Notes: generated by a model from the letters alone, not told the origin. Positions 1 through 7,802 are shown, counted from the stretch's first letter. The stretch is 20,228 nt of DNA from JBFMAI01 sp964462635 (GCA_964462635.1 CAYWYJ010000066.1:1-20228), one strand, 5' to 3'. Program-made: numbers and translations.

Positions 1-16
1 GCCGGTACGGAGCCCG

Positions 17-44
17 GTCGCCAAAGGCGACTCGCTGTGGCGAG
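17..44 (-). terminator. Possible terminator: two tandem hairpins after rpsA
   Basis: Just beyond the rpsA stop codon lie two perfect small inverted repeats, GTCGCC-AAA-GGCGAC (17-31) and CTCGC-TGTG-GCGAG (31-44), sharing one base. They sit where an rpsA terminator would be expected, but neither strand has a clear U-tract next to them. This could be a weak or factor-assisted terminator, or a structure belonging to whatever lies to the left of the window. Confidence 0.3.
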
Positions 45-47
45 CCG

Positions 48-1832
48 CTACGTCTCGTCACGCTCCTCCGGCTTGTGGAAGATGTCGCCGAAGTGGCCGC
101 CGAAGGCCTCGTCACCCAGGCCGCCGCGCCGCTGCTTGCGCTCGCGGCGGCGGCTGTCCTCTTCGGGGTGCTCGCCGGGCTCGGTGGCCCACTCGGCCCG
201 CTTCTTGGACAGGCCGATCTTCCGCTCGATGGTGTCGACGCGGAGGATCTTGACGTCCACTTCCTGGCCGATCTGGACCTCGTCCTGCGGGTTCTCGACC
301 TTGTGGTCGGCGAGCTCGGAGACGTGCAGCAGGCCCTCCAGGTCGGGCTCCAGCTCGACGAACACGCCGAAGTTGGTGATCTTGGTGACCTTGCCGCGGA
401 CGACCATGCCGGGCTGGTAGCGCTCGGGGACGGCCCGCAGCCAGGGGTCTTCGGTCATCTGCTTCAGGCCCAGGCCGATCCGCATCTTCTCCTGATCGAC
501 GGTCAGGACGACGCAGCGCACGCGGTCGCCCTTCTTGATCGCCTCCGACGGGTGGCTGACCTTCTTGGTCCAGCTCATGTCGGACACGTGCAGCAGACCG
601 TCGATCCCCTCCTCGATTTCGACGAACGCACCGTAGTTCGTGAGGTTGCGGACGACGCCCTCGACGACGGTGCCCGGCGGGTACTTCTGCGCCACCGTGG
701 TCCACGGATTGACCTCGGTCTGCTTCATGCCGAGCGAGATTTCCTGCTTGTCCTTGTCCACGTCGAGCACGACGACATCGACCAGGTCGCCGGGGTTGAC
801 CACTTCGGACGGGTGGTTGATGCGCCGCGTCCAGCTCATCTCGCTGATGTGGACCAGGCCCTCGACGCCGGGTTCGAGCTTCACGAAGGCGCCGTAGTTC
901 ATGATGTTGACGACTTCGCCGCGCACCCGCGTCCCGACCGGGTAGCGGTCGGCGACCCGCTCCCACGGGTTCTCTTCCTTCTGCTTGAGCCCCAGGGCGA
1001 TCTTCTCGCGGTCGCGGTCGACCGCCAGCACCTTGATCTCGACCTCCTGGTCGACCTTGAGCATCTGGCTGGGGTGCTCGATGCGGTCCCACGACATGTC
1101 GGTGATGTGCAACAGGCCGTCGATCCCGCCCAGGTCCACGAACGCCCCGAAGTCGGCGATGTTCTTGACGACGCCCTTGCGAATCTGCCCGACCTCGATC
1201 TCCTCCAGCAGCTTGGCCTTGGCCCGCGCCCGCTCTTCCTCGACCAGCTTCCGCCGCGAGATGACGATGTTTCGCCGCTCCGTGTCGATCTTGAGGACCT
1301 TCGACTCGATTTCCTGGCCGATGTACTCGCCGACGTCGGCGGGCCGGCGGATGTCGACCTGGGACGCGGGCAGGAACACCGGCACGCCGATGTCCACCAG
1401 CAGCCCGCCCTTGATCTTCCGCAGGACCCGGCCCTTGACGACGTCGCCCTCTTTGGTCGTCTCGACGATCCGCTTCCAGTTGAGGATGCGGTCGGCCCGG
1501 CGTTTGGACACGACGATCATGCCGGTCTCGTCGATGTCCTCGACGAGCACTTCGACATCGTCGCCGACTCTTACCTGCGCAGCGTCGTCCCACTCGTCCA
1601 GCCCGACGATGCCTTCGCTCTTGAGACCGACGTCGAGGACGGCTTCGTTGCCGCTGATGGCGACGATCTTCGCCTTCAGGATGGTGTCGAACTTCAGCCC
1701 CGCGCCGGACTTCTGCCCAACGGCCTGGTCGAGCAAGTCCTTGCTGGCTTCCTGGCCGAAGGCGGCCCGGAATTCCGCCTGAATGTCCTCGTCCGTAACC
1801 TCAATGTCCTTGAAAACCGTGGGGTCGATCAT
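48..1832 (-). CDS. rpsA: 30S ribosomal protein S1
   Basis: S1 binds mRNA on the small ribosomal subunit and helps load it for initiation. The 594-residue product has six consecutive S1 (OB-fold) domains, at about residues 50-113, 131-196, 215-285, 300-370, 387-457 and 473-545. Domains 3-5 carry the typical pattern of G-x-FGAF/YGAFV followed by G(I/V)(D/E)GLLH(I/V)S-DMSW. Six domains match the long S1 of Gram-negative bacteria. The tail is charged (many Arg/Glu) and runs about 45 residues past the last domain. The start at 1832 gives MIDPTVF; a start 14 codons upstream is open but adds only an Arg-rich stretch. The leader from the promoter at 1976-2005 is about 135 nt, long enough for the S1 autoregulation known in other bacteria, although no specific element was recognised. 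The gene is transcribed alone; the TauE-type gene upstream ends inside its promoter. Confidence 0.96.
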   Translation of the reverse strand: MIDPTVFKDIEVTDEDIQAEFRAAFGQEASKDLLDQAVGQKSGAGLKFDTILKAKIVAISGNEAVLDVGLKSEGIVGLDEWDDAAQVRVGDDVEVLVEDIDETGMIVVSKRRADRILNWKRIVETTKEGDVVKGRVLRKIKGGLLVDIGVPVFLPASQVDIRRPADVGEYIGQEIESKVLKIDTERRNIVISRRKLVEEERARAKAKLLEEIEVGQIRKGVVKNIADFGAFVDLGGIDGLLHITDMSWDRIEHPSQMLKVDQEVEIKVLAVDRDREKIALGLKQKEENPWERVADRYPVGTRVRGEVVNIMNYGAFVKLEPGVEGLVHISEMSWTRRINHPSEVVNPGDLVDVVVLDVDKDKQEISLGMKQTEVNPWTTVAQKYPPGTVVEGVVRNLTNYGAFVEIEEGIDGLLHVSDMSWTKKVSHPSEAIKKGDRVRCVVLTVDQEKMRIGLGLKQMTEDPWLRAVPERYQPGMVVRGKVTKITNFGVFVELEPDLEGLLHVSELADHKVENPQDEVQIGQEVDVKILRVDTIERKIGLSKKRAEWATEPGEHPEEDSRRRERKQRRGGLGDEAFGGHFGDIFHKPEERDET

Positions 1833-1975
1833 CGAAAGGGCCCTTGCCCGCCGGTCCGCGGCACGCCTGACCATCAGGCGGCCGGGGCGGGCGATCGTTC
1901 GTCGGGGTGTGCAAGACGAAACAAGACCATCCGTCTCGCGCCGGTCCGCCCGGCGCCGCTTGAGACAAGAGGTTC

Positions 1976-2005
1976 AGTATAGTCGCTTCTCGCCCCTAAC
2001 CGCAA
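1976..2005 (-). promoter_or_regulatory. rpsA promoter
   Basis: On the minus strand a -35 element TTGCGG (2000-2005) is followed by an 18-base spacer and a -10 element TATACT (1976-1981). Transcription would begin near 1969, about 135 nt before the rpsA start. The -35 box ends five bases from the stop codon of the upstream TauE-type gene, so rpsA has its own promoter rather than depending on read-through. The same TTGCGN-18-TAxxxT form is seen before the HNH gene. Confidence 0.6.
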
Positions 2006-2009
2006 CACG

Positions 2010-2846
2010 TCAGGCGAGAATCAGCCGCAGGCCCGTCAGGGCCAGCATGGCCTGAAAGCCATAGCGCAGCCAGCGCACCGGCAGCCGGTGTGTCAGGTCC
2101 GCCCCGCACCACCCCCCCACCAAGGCCCCCGGGGCCAGCCACAGCGCCAGCCACCAGCCCTTCGACGGGCTGATCGGGGTGGGCAGCCGCGTTACCGCAT
2201 AACTGAGCAGCGCCGCCGTCACCAGCGCGATGCCCACGACCATGACGGTCGAGTTGGCGATCGCGTTGCGGATGCGGATGCCCAGGAGCTGGCGCTGGGC
2301 CGGCACGGCCCAGATGCCTCCGCCCACCCCCAGCAACCCCGCGACGAAACCGGCCGGAAACCCCACGACCAAGCCCCAGACCGCGCGTCGCGTCGGCATG
2401 GGGCTCGACGTGCGGAAGTACGTCTCCCCGCGGGCGGCGCGCCAGTTCTGATAGATCTCGACCGCGACCGTCAGTTCGAGGAACACGCCAAAAACACGCC
2501 GTAGCAGCGCGGTGTGCTCCCCGACCATCAGCGACGCCAGCATCACTCCGGCGACCACGCCGACGACCGTCAGCGGCAGGGTGCCCGGCAGCGCGCGGTA
2601 CACGACCGCGCCGGCACGGGCGTGCCGCACCGCCGCCGGCAGCGACAGGACAATGGACGTGCTGATCGCGGCTAGCTTGTAGACGTGAAACGAGTCCTGG
2701 CCATAGGCGTCTCCGAGGAAGATGACCATGGCGGGGATCATGACGATCCCGCCCCCAATGCCGAACAGGCCCCCCAGCACGCCCGCCAGCGCACCGACCC
2801 CTAAGAGTTCCAGCTCTTGAAACAGACTGAACGCGACGAGGTTCAA
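2010..2846 (-). CDS. TauE/SafE-family membrane permease (sulfite/organosulfur exporter type)
   Basis: A 278-residue inner-membrane protein of the TauE/SafE family, members of which export sulfite, sulfoacetate or related anions. The family's internal duplication is visible: a glycine-rich GGLFGIGGGIVMIPAM segment near residue 25 and its counterpart AGLLGVGGGIWAVPA near residue 170, each at the start of a half. Between and after these are about seven or eight hydrophobic segments, and length is typical. The start is TTG (2844-2846, read on the minus strand), preceded by GAGAGG five bases upstream; no ATG is available nearby. It is divergent from the phosphatase gene. The substrate cannot be deduced: no sulfur-metabolism gene lies next to it. 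Confidence 0.88.
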   Translation of the reverse strand: MNLVAFSLFQELELLGVGALAGVLGGLFGIGGGIVMIPAMVIFLGDAYGQDSFHVYKLAAISTSIVLSLPAAVRHARAGAVVYRALPGTLPLTVVGVVAGVMLASLMVGEHTALLRRVFGVFLELTVAVEIYQNWRAARGETYFRTSSPMPTRRAVWGLVVGFPAGFVAGLLGVGGGIWAVPAQRQLLGIRIRNAIANSTVMVVGIALVTAALLSYAVTRLPTPISPSKGWWLALWLAPGALVGGWCGADLTHRLPVRWLRYGFQAMLALTGLRLILA

Positions 2847-2932
2847 CGGTGCCTCTCACGCGGACCGGACGCCGCGGCGGACGCCACCAGCGGTCTTGCA
2901 CCGCGAGGTGGTTCCGGCGGCGGGCGGCCGGG

Positions 2933-2961
2933 CTGTCCGGCCGCGCCGGGGGCACTATACT
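2933..2961 (+). promoter_or_regulatory. Promoter of the phosphatase-mntP operon
   Basis: A clear -10 TATACT (2956-2961) stands 17 bases after a poor -35 CTGTCC (2933-2938). Transcription would begin near 2968, about 22 bases before the TTG start at 2990 and just before its GAGGT ribosome-binding site. This supports the TTG start and argues against the in-frame ATG at 2849, which lies upstream of this promoter. Confidence 0.5.
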
Positions 2962-2989
2962 CTCTGCCGTCCGTATTGAGGTCCGGTAC

Positions 2990-3556
2990 TTGACCCGATT
3001 CTCGCGTCAACGTGTCGCGGCGGCCGTCGCCTTCCTCGTCTTGCTCGCCGCGGGGACGGGCGTGGCCTGGTGGCAGGCGACCCGTTTGCCGAAGCGGTTC
3101 GCGCCGGTGGTTGAAGGTCGCCTATATCGCAGCGGCGAAGTGAGCCCCGCCCAGCTCGCCCGACTGCACGCGGACTACGGTATCCGCCGGGTCATCTGCC
3201 TCCTGAATCCCGACGCTCCGGCGACCCAGGTCGAGCGCGACGCCGCCCGCCAGCTCGGCCTGGAGTGGCACAACGTCCCGCTGCCGGGCAACGGCGCCAG
3301 CACGCCCGCCGACCGGGAGCGGCTGCTCGCCCTGCTGACCGAGCCGAACGCGCCGCCGACGTTGGTCCATTGCGCCGCCGGCGTCAATCGCACCGGCCTG
3401 GCCGTCGGCCTGTACCGGCTCCGCGCGCAGGGGTGGTCGCTGCCCGACGTCACGGAGGAGCTGCACGCCTTCGGCTTCGAGGATGAACCACAACACGAGA
3501 ACCTCCGGCAGGCGCTCTCGGAGGCGGCGCAGGCGGCGCCGTCGGGCGGGCGGTGA
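2990..3556 (+). CDS. Membrane-anchored tyrosine/dual-specificity phosphatase
   Basis: A 188-residue cysteine-based phosphatase. The active-site P-loop HCAAGVNRTG fits HCx5RTG, with nucleophile Cys128 and Arg134. Upstream is the usual region YGIRRVICLLN-PD, then a loop containing candidate general-acid aspartates. Residues about 7-28 form one hydrophobic helix ending near WWQA, so the enzyme is probably a signal-anchored protein with its catalytic domain outside the cytoplasmic membrane. The TTG start at 2990 is preferred because it has GAGGT (2978-2982) seven bases upstream and follows the -10 box at 2956-2961. The longer ATG frame from 2849 has an implausible Arg-rich N-terminus and begins almost at the start codon of the divergent gene. 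Its stop overlaps the mntP start (GTGA), so the two are translationally coupled. The substrate (phosphoprotein, phosphoinositide or other) is unknown. Confidence 0.85.
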   Translation: MTRFSRQRVAAAVAFLVLLAAGTGVAWWQATRLPKRFAPVVEGRLYRSGEVSPAQLARLHADYGIRRVICLLNPDAPATQVERDAARQLGLEWHNVPLPGNGASTPADRERLLALLTEPNAPPTLVHCAAGVNRTGLAVGLYRLRAQGWSLPDVTEELHAFGFEDEPQHENLRQALSEAAQAAPSGGR

Positions 3557-4125
3557 GCCCAATCACACTGCTGCTGGTCGCGCTGGGCCTGGCGATGGAC
3601 GCCTTCGCGGCGGCGATTGCGGCCAGCATCGTCCTGCGGACCGTCTCGGGCCGACAGGTCTTTCGGCTGGCGTTTCACCTCGGCTTGTTTCAGGCCCTCA
3701 TGCCCATCATCGGCTGGACAGTCGGGAAGTGCGTGGGGACGATGATCGCCGCGTGGGACCATTGGCTGGCCTTCGCGCTGCTGACGGCCGTCGGCGGAAA
3801 GGCGGTTTACGAAGCGCTGTCCCGCACCGACCCGCGCGCCCCGCGCGACGATCCGACGCGCGGCTTGACGCTGGTTGCGCTGTCCATCGCCACAAGTCTC
3901 GACGCGTTGGCGGTCGGCGCCAGTCTCGCCTTCCTGCGCGCGGACATCTGGGTCCCCAGCGCCGTCATCGGCCTGGTGGCCTGCGCCTTGACCGCGCTCG
4001 GAATGCTCGCGGGCAGCCGCTTGGGCGCGCGCTTCGGGCAACGTGTCGAGATCGCCGGCGGCCTGGTCCTCATCGGCATCGGCGTCAAGATCGTGGTCGA
4101 GCACACGTTGGCCACGGTCCCGTGA
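3553..4125 (+). CDS. mntP: Manganese efflux pump, MntP family
   Basis: A 190-residue inner-membrane protein of the MntP (formerly DUF204) family, which exports Mn2+ and protects from manganese excess. Six hydrophobic segments are visible. The two family signatures are present: GLAMDAFAAAIAAS in the first helix (Asp16) and SIATSLDALAVGAS in the second half (Asp117), reflecting the internal repeat whose aspartates are required in E. coli MntP. Length is normal. The GTG start at 3553 overlaps the stop of the phosphatase gene by four bases. A yybP-ykoY manganese riboswitch, common before mntP elsewhere, is not evident: there is no room for it between the two genes, and the leader before the phosphatase is only about 22 bases. 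Confidence 0.9.
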   Translation: MSPITLLLVALGLAMDAFAAAIAASIVLRTVSGRQVFRLAFHLGLFQALMPIIGWTVGKCVGTMIAAWDHWLAFALLTAVGGKAVYEALSRTDPRAPRDDPTRGLTLVALSIATSLDALAVGASLAFLRADIWVPSAVIGLVACALTALGMLAGSRLGARFGQRVEIAGGLVLIGIGVKIVVEHTLATVP

Positions 4126-4151
4126 CAGCTTCCCGCTCGGGGGGTTTCGCC

Positions 4152-4180
4152 CGGTAGCTCTGCGGAGGGTGGCGCTACCG
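4152..4180 (+). terminator. Possible terminator hairpin after mntP
   Basis: A perfect 7-bp inverted repeat, CGGTAGC (4152-4158) and GCTACCG (4174-4180), encloses a 15-base loop, 27 bases after the mntP stop. No U-tract follows, so intrinsic termination is uncertain. Confidence 0.3.
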
Positions 4181-4190
4181 AGAGCCGCCC

Positions 4191-4283
4191 ACAGAACCCA
4201 CCACGCAAGTGGTGGGCTGTCTGGCCCCGCACTGGCATGTGGGGTTCGGATTCGGGCCCCGACAGAACCCACCACGCAAGTGG
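4191..4283. repeat. Palindromic repeat, two copies 71 bases apart
   Basis: Copy one (4191-4220) is ACAG-AA-CCCACCAC-GCAA-GTGGTGGG-CTGT: a perfect 8-bp stem capped by a GCAA (GNRA-type) tetraloop, extended by an ACAG/CTGT helix across an AA bulge. Copy two (4262-4283) repeats the first 22 bases exactly, then diverges, so its right arm is only GTGG. The exact direct repeat plus one decayed arm suggests a mobile or amplified intergenic element of the REP type rather than a chance hairpin. A structured spacer of 41 bases between the copies (4221-4261) could be part of a larger unit. Confidence 0.7.
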
Positions 4284-4523
4284 ATTTTGCATCAACGAGG
4301 GTGCTGGGCCGTTCGGCCCCGCGGCGGCGCGCGGAGCACCGCAGAGCGTGCCGGGCACCGCCGGGCAGTCGCCGTTGGCGGGCGTGGTTATCGGACTTCT
4401 TACAAATCCCGACACTTTCCGCCTTGTTTATGGCCCTGGTGCCGCACTACTTGGGCATGGAGGGCGAATACCCTCCGTGTCGAGGGTCGGTTGCACGCCT
4501 TTGGGATGTAAGGAGGAAACGCG

Positions 4524-6803
4524 ATGCACCGTTGGGGTCTGTCAGCCTTCCTGATTTTGTCGTCCACCATCACCCTTGGGCAGGTCGTTCCCATCGAACC
4601 CCACTTGTGCGGCCGGGCCAAGGCCGCCATCGCCGCGGCGATGTTGAGAGAATCCGGCGGCGGTCCGGCTGAGCCGGAGATGGCCGGCGCGGAGGACACC
4701 GATGCTCTGCACTACCACCTGGACATCGAGCTCGATCCCACGCAGCGCTGGATCGGGGGCTCCAACACGATGACGGTGCGGAGCCTCGTGAACAACCTGA
4801 CTTCGTTCGAGTTCCGGTTGTACAACGCGTACACGATCGCCGCGGTGACGGTGGGCGGTGAACCGGCGACGTGGCAGCGCCTTGATTACGCGACGGTCGC
4901 CGTCACGCTGGACCGGCCGTACGGGGTCGGCGAGGAGTTCGTCCTGCGCGTGGACTATCACACGCCGCCCGGCGCGCCCGTCAGCGGGGGGTTGAACTTC
5001 GATGAGCACGGCGGAGTGCCGGTGATCTGGTCGCACAGTCAACCGTGGTTCGCGTTCACCTGGTGGCCGGGCAAGGACTACCTGCCGGACAAGACGACGG
5101 CGGACTTGTGGTTCACGGTGCCCGACACGATGAAGGTGGCTTCGAACGGCGTGTTGCTGGGAGTGGACGAAGTGGCGTTGGGCAAGCTGCGGTATCGCTG
5201 GAAGACGATGTACCCGACGGCCGACTATCTGTATTGCCTCGGGGCGACGAACTACGACCTGGTGGAGACGACCTGGGAGTACGGCGGCCGGCAGATGCCG
5301 ATTCAGCTCTTTGTCTACCCGGAGCACAACACCCCCGCCAACATGAACACCTGGCTGGCGAACACGCTGTTCCTGTCTGTACACAGCGATCTGTACGGCA
5401 TGTACCCCTTCGTGGACGAGAAGTACGGGATGTGCGAGACGGGCTTCGGCGGCGGCATGGAACACCAGACCATGACCAGCCAGGGTGGGTTCTGGGAGTA
5501 CATCACCATCCATGAGGCGGCCCACCAATGGTGGGGCGATAGCGTGGCGTGCGCCACCTGGCACGACATCTGGCTCAGCGAAGGGTTTGCCACGTATGCG
5601 GAAGCGCTCTGCTACGAGCACATCCCCGGCGGTCAGGGCGAGACTTGGCTGCACCTCTGGATGAACGTGCGCCGGCCGCAGAATGTCGATGGAACGGTGT
5701 ACTGCTACGACATCTCGGACCCGAATCGGATCTTTGACGGCAACCTCAGCTACGCCAAGGCCGCCTGGGTCCTGCACATGCTTCGTCATGTCGTCGGGAC
5801 GGAAACCTATTTCAACATACTGGCGGCCTACCGCGCCGAGTTCGAGGGGCGTGCCGCGACCACCGCGGACTTCCAGCGCGTTTGCGAGACCGTCTCGGGC
5901 CGCGATCTGGACTGGTTCTTCGCGGAGTGGATCTACCAGCGCGGCATGCCCCGATACCGCATCGCCTGGAAGGAACACCTTGTGGATGGCAAGCCGTATG
6001 TCGAGTTGTACGTTCGCCAGACCCATACAGTATTCTGGCCCACGTACACAATGCCCATTGACATCGAAGTGACCACTCCGGGCGGGACGAATACCCACCG
6101 GATCTGGAGCGATGCCCGCGTGGAACACCACCTCTTCCCCATCGACCAACCGGGCGTCTCCACGCTCGTGCTGGATCCAAAGCCCTGGATCCTGCGCGAC
6201 GAAACCACCACCCAGTCGTTCCCCGAGGGTCCGCCCAAGATCGTGACGCTGGCGCCGGCCCCGGACGAGACCGCGCCGGCCGCCAACGTGTCCGTCGTCG
6301 AGGTCGTCTTTCACAAGGACGTGGTGGCCGACGTCGGCCACTTCACCCTGGTCGGCCAGCGCGGCGGTCCGGTGCCGTTGACCTTGGCTTATGACCCCAA
6401 CCGCCACGCCGCGACGCTCACGCCGTCGCAACCGCTGAAGTCGGACACGTACACGCTGACGGTCGCCGACGCCATCGTTGATACGACCGCAGGCGCGAAG
6501 CTGGACGGCGAGCTGACCAAGCCTTGGGGCTTCGGTCCGCTGCCGAGCGGCGACGGGATGGCCGGCGGGGCCGCCCAGTCCCGGTTCGTGCTGACCCACG
6601 CCGGCGACATGAACTGCGACGGCGTCGTTGGCTTCGACGACATCAACCCGTTCGTACTCGCGATCTCCAACTGGGGAGAATGGAAGCGCACCTATCCGGG
6701 CTGCCCGGAGCAGAACGCGGACATCAACGGGGACGGGCAGTACGGCGGCCTGAACGGCTTCGGCGACATCAACCCGTTTGTGGTCCTGCTCGGCGGGCCG
6801 TAG
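4524..6803 (+). CDS. Secreted M1-family zinc aminopeptidase with dockerin-like C-terminal tail
   Basis: A 759-residue gluzincin peptidase. It begins with a signal peptide (hydrophobic to about residue 19, likely cut after LGQ). The catalytic domain has GFGGGMEHQT, equivalent to the substrate-binding GxMEN motif, zinc motif HEAAH (His330, Glu331, His334) with third ligand Glu353 in WLSEGFATY, 18 residues later, and the catalytic Tyr410 in NLSYAKAAWVLHML. An Ig-like SbsA/Big_5-type domain covers about residues 575-665. The tail has two calcium-loop segments: D695-x-N697-x-D699-G with Asp706 at loop position 12, and D733-x-N735-x-D737-G, each followed by DINPFV. This resembles dockerin type I and is common in planctomycete secreted proteins, where its role is unclear. 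AAGGAGG precedes the ATG by about eight bases. The M1 usual GAMEN is changed to GGMEH, so exopeptidase specificity is uncertain. No obvious partner gene is adjacent. Confidence 0.92.
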   Translation: MHRWGLSAFLILSSTITLGQVVPIEPHLCGRAKAAIAAAMLRESGGGPAEPEMAGAEDTDALHYHLDIELDPTQRWIGGSNTMTVRSLVNNLTSFEFRLYNAYTIAAVTVGGEPATWQRLDYATVAVTLDRPYGVGEEFVLRVDYHTPPGAPVSGGLNFDEHGGVPVIWSHSQPWFAFTWWPGKDYLPDKTTADLWFTVPDTMKVASNGVLLGVDEVALGKLRYRWKTMYPTADYLYCLGATNYDLVETTWEYGGRQMPIQLFVYPEHNTPANMNTWLANTLFLSVHSDLYGMYPFVDEKYGMCETGFGGGMEHQTMTSQGGFWEYITIHEAAHQWWGDSVACATWHDIWLSEGFATYAEALCYEHIPGGQGETWLHLWMNVRRPQNVDGTVYCYDISDPNRIFDGNLSYAKAAWVLHMLRHVVGTETYFNILAAYRAEFEGRAATTADFQRVCETVSGRDLDWFFAEWIYQRGMPRYRIAWKEHLVDGKPYVELYVRQTHTVFWPTYTMPIDIEVTTPGGTNTHRIWSDARVEHHLFPIDQPGVSTLVLDPKPWILRDETTTQSFPEGPPKIVTLAPAPDETAPAANVSVVEVVFHKDVVADVGHFTLVGQRGGPVPLTLAYDPNRHAATLTPSQPLKSDTYTLTVADAIVDTTAGAKLDGELTKPWGFGPLPSGDGMAGGAAQSRFVLTHAGDMNCDGVVGFDDINPFVLAISNWGEWKRTYPGCPEQNADINGDGQYGGLNGFGDINPFVVLLGGP

Positions 6804-6826
6804 CCCGCGGGACCGGCGAAAGTCCG

Positions 6827-6962
6827 CCCCGGGGCACCGAGAACACCGAGGTCGCCGAGTGGCGGAGCGCTGCCCGATGACGTTCCTGCGTCAACCGGAT
6901 GTCTCGCGTCATCGGCTTCCTCCGACTCCTCTGCGGCCTCGGTCCTTTTCGGTGCCCCGGGG
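6827..6962. repeat. 136-base imperfect fold-back structure
   Basis: The outer arms are 6827-6851 and 6937-6962: CCCCGGGGCACCGA in the left arm is matched exactly by its complement at the far right, and CCGAGG pairs at the inner end. The inner arms include a perfect 9-bp repeat, CCGATGACG (6874-6882) and CGTCATCGG (6907-6915). The intermediate parts pair imperfectly. The element begins 24 bases after the peptidase stop codon and ends 72 bases before the TrmJ-type gene. It could end transcription of the peptidase gene or be a small mobile palindrome; no coding sequence is convincing here. Confidence 0.6.
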
Positions 6963-7022
6963 GCGACCGGTCGCGGGCGGACGACCCGCGCGAGCGGGGT
7001 TCGAGCGGGCCGCGGGGGCCCG

Positions 7023-7028
7023 TAGAAT
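7023..7028 (+). promoter_or_regulatory. -10 element directly before the TrmJ-type gene
   Basis: TAGAAT (7023-7028) lies six bases before the ATG at 7035, flanked by GGGGGC (7014-7019) and GCCCCC (7029-7034), which could pair. The -35 region (TTCGAG, 7000-7005) is poor. If used, transcription would begin at or next to the start codon and give a leaderless mRNA. No ribosome-binding site is visible before this ATG, which agrees with that. Confidence 0.4.
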
Positions 7029-7034
7029 GCCCCC

Positions 7035-7802
7035 ATGCTCTCGCGCGTGCGGATCGTCCTGGTCTCGCCGAGCGGCCCGACGAACGTCGGGGCCACGGCC
7101 CGCGCGCTGACCAACCTCGGGCTGTCCGAGCTCGTCATCGTGGCGCCGCGGTGCGACGTGCATGACCCCGCCGCCCAGGACTACGCGGCCGGCGGCCGGG
7201 CCGTCCTCGACGGCGCCCGCGTCGTGCCGGACATACCGGCGGCACTGGTCGGCTGCGTCCGCTCCTACGCCACCTCGTCGAAGCTCGGGCTGTATCGGCG
7301 GCAGGCCGCGATCACGCCCCGGCGGGCCGCCGCCGAGGCCCTGGCGGCAGCGGCAGCCGGCCCAGTGGCCTTCGTGTTCGGCCGCGAGGACTACGGACTG
7401 AAGACGGCCGAACTGCTGCACTTCGACCGGCTGGTGACCATACCGGCGGACGAGGGGTACCCGGTGTTGAATCTGGCGGCGGCCGTCACGGTCGTGGCCT
7501 ACGAGCTCCGCTGCGCGTGGCTCGAACAGGAAGGCCGGCCGGCGCTGCCCATGACGATCGACTCCGGGCCGGCGCCGGACGAGAAGCGGCGCGTCATGTT
7601 CGAGCGGCTGTTCGACGCCCTCGGCGCCGTGGGGTTCGTGTTCGGGCAGAACCCGGACCACCTCAAGTACGCGCTGCGGCACCTGTTCGGTCGCCTGGAC
7701 CTGAGCGTCAACGAGGTGGACATCCTGATCGGCCTGGCCCGGCAGATTCGTTGGTACGTGGACCACCACCCGCGGCGAATCGACCCGCCGAGCACGCGGT
7801 GA
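7035..7802 (+). CDS. TrmJ/TrmH-type SPOUT RNA 2'-O-methyltransferase
   Basis: A 255-residue SpoU-class methyltransferase closest in pattern to TrmJ, which methylates the ribose of nucleotide 32 in certain tRNAs using S-adenosylmethionine. Motif 1 is SPSGPTNVGATARAL (Asn17, Arg23), motif 2 is FVFGREDYGL (Gly116-Gly121), and motif 3, forming the SAM-binding knot, is YPVLNLAAAVTVVAYELR (Asn146). The last 80 residues form a helical C-terminal extension typical of TrmJ, and the length fits. The ATG lacks a ribosome-binding site but has a -10-like box six bases upstream. It is the first gene of a probable three-gene unit, 86 bases before the thioredoxin-fold gene. The target RNA cannot be fixed from sequence, so no symbol is assigned. 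Confidence 0.88.
   Translation: MLSRVRIVLVSPSGPTNVGATARALTNLGLSELVIVAPRCDVHDPAAQDYAAGGRAVLDGARVVPDIPAALVGCVRSYATSSKLGLYRRQAAITPRRAAAEALAAAAAGPVAFVFGREDYGLKTAELLHFDRLVTIPADEGYPVLNLAAAVTVVAYELRCAWLEQEGRPALPMTIDSGPAPDEKRRVMFERLFDALGAVGFVFGQNPDHLKYALRHLFGRLDLSVNEVDILIGLARQIRWYVDHHPRRIDPPSTR

Larger units (their letters stand above)
4126..4523. other. 398-base non-coding region between mntP and the M1 peptidase
   Basis: No convincing gene is seen on either strand; the open frames here have no ribosome-binding site and no recognisable composition. It contains the 7-bp hairpin after mntP, the paired palindromic repeat, a CCCCGCA-CTGGCA-TGTGGGG hairpin with one G-U pair between the repeat copies, and a perfect GGAGGG-CGAATA-CCCTCC hairpin at 4459-4476. 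The last 10-20 bases carry a strong AAGGAGG ribosome-binding site for the peptidase gene. I found no clear promoter for that gene. Confidence 0.6.

Noticed and set aside
75..1982. 635-codon open frame opposite rpsA
   Set aside because: It is a high-GC shadow of the six-domain S1 gene; its translation is a low-complexity Asp/Leu/Val-rich string with no family pattern.
2849..2989. N-terminal extension of the phosphatase from the ATG at 2849
   Set aside because: It would begin upstream of the likely promoter, is Arg-rich, and places an implausible charged stretch before the signal anchor; the TTG at 2990 has a proper ribosome-binding site.
2990..3556. Manganese riboswitch before the phosphatase-mntP operon
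   Set aside because: The predicted leader is only about 22 bases, too short for a yybP-ykoY element.
4043..4672. Overlapping open frames across the mntP-peptidase gap
   Set aside because: They run through palindromic repeats and the peptidase signal peptide, with no start context; treated as non-coding.
4542..6599. 685-codon open frame opposite the M1 peptidase
   Set aside because: It lies wholly antisense to a clear peptidase with all catalytic motifs; no ribosome-binding site and biased composition.
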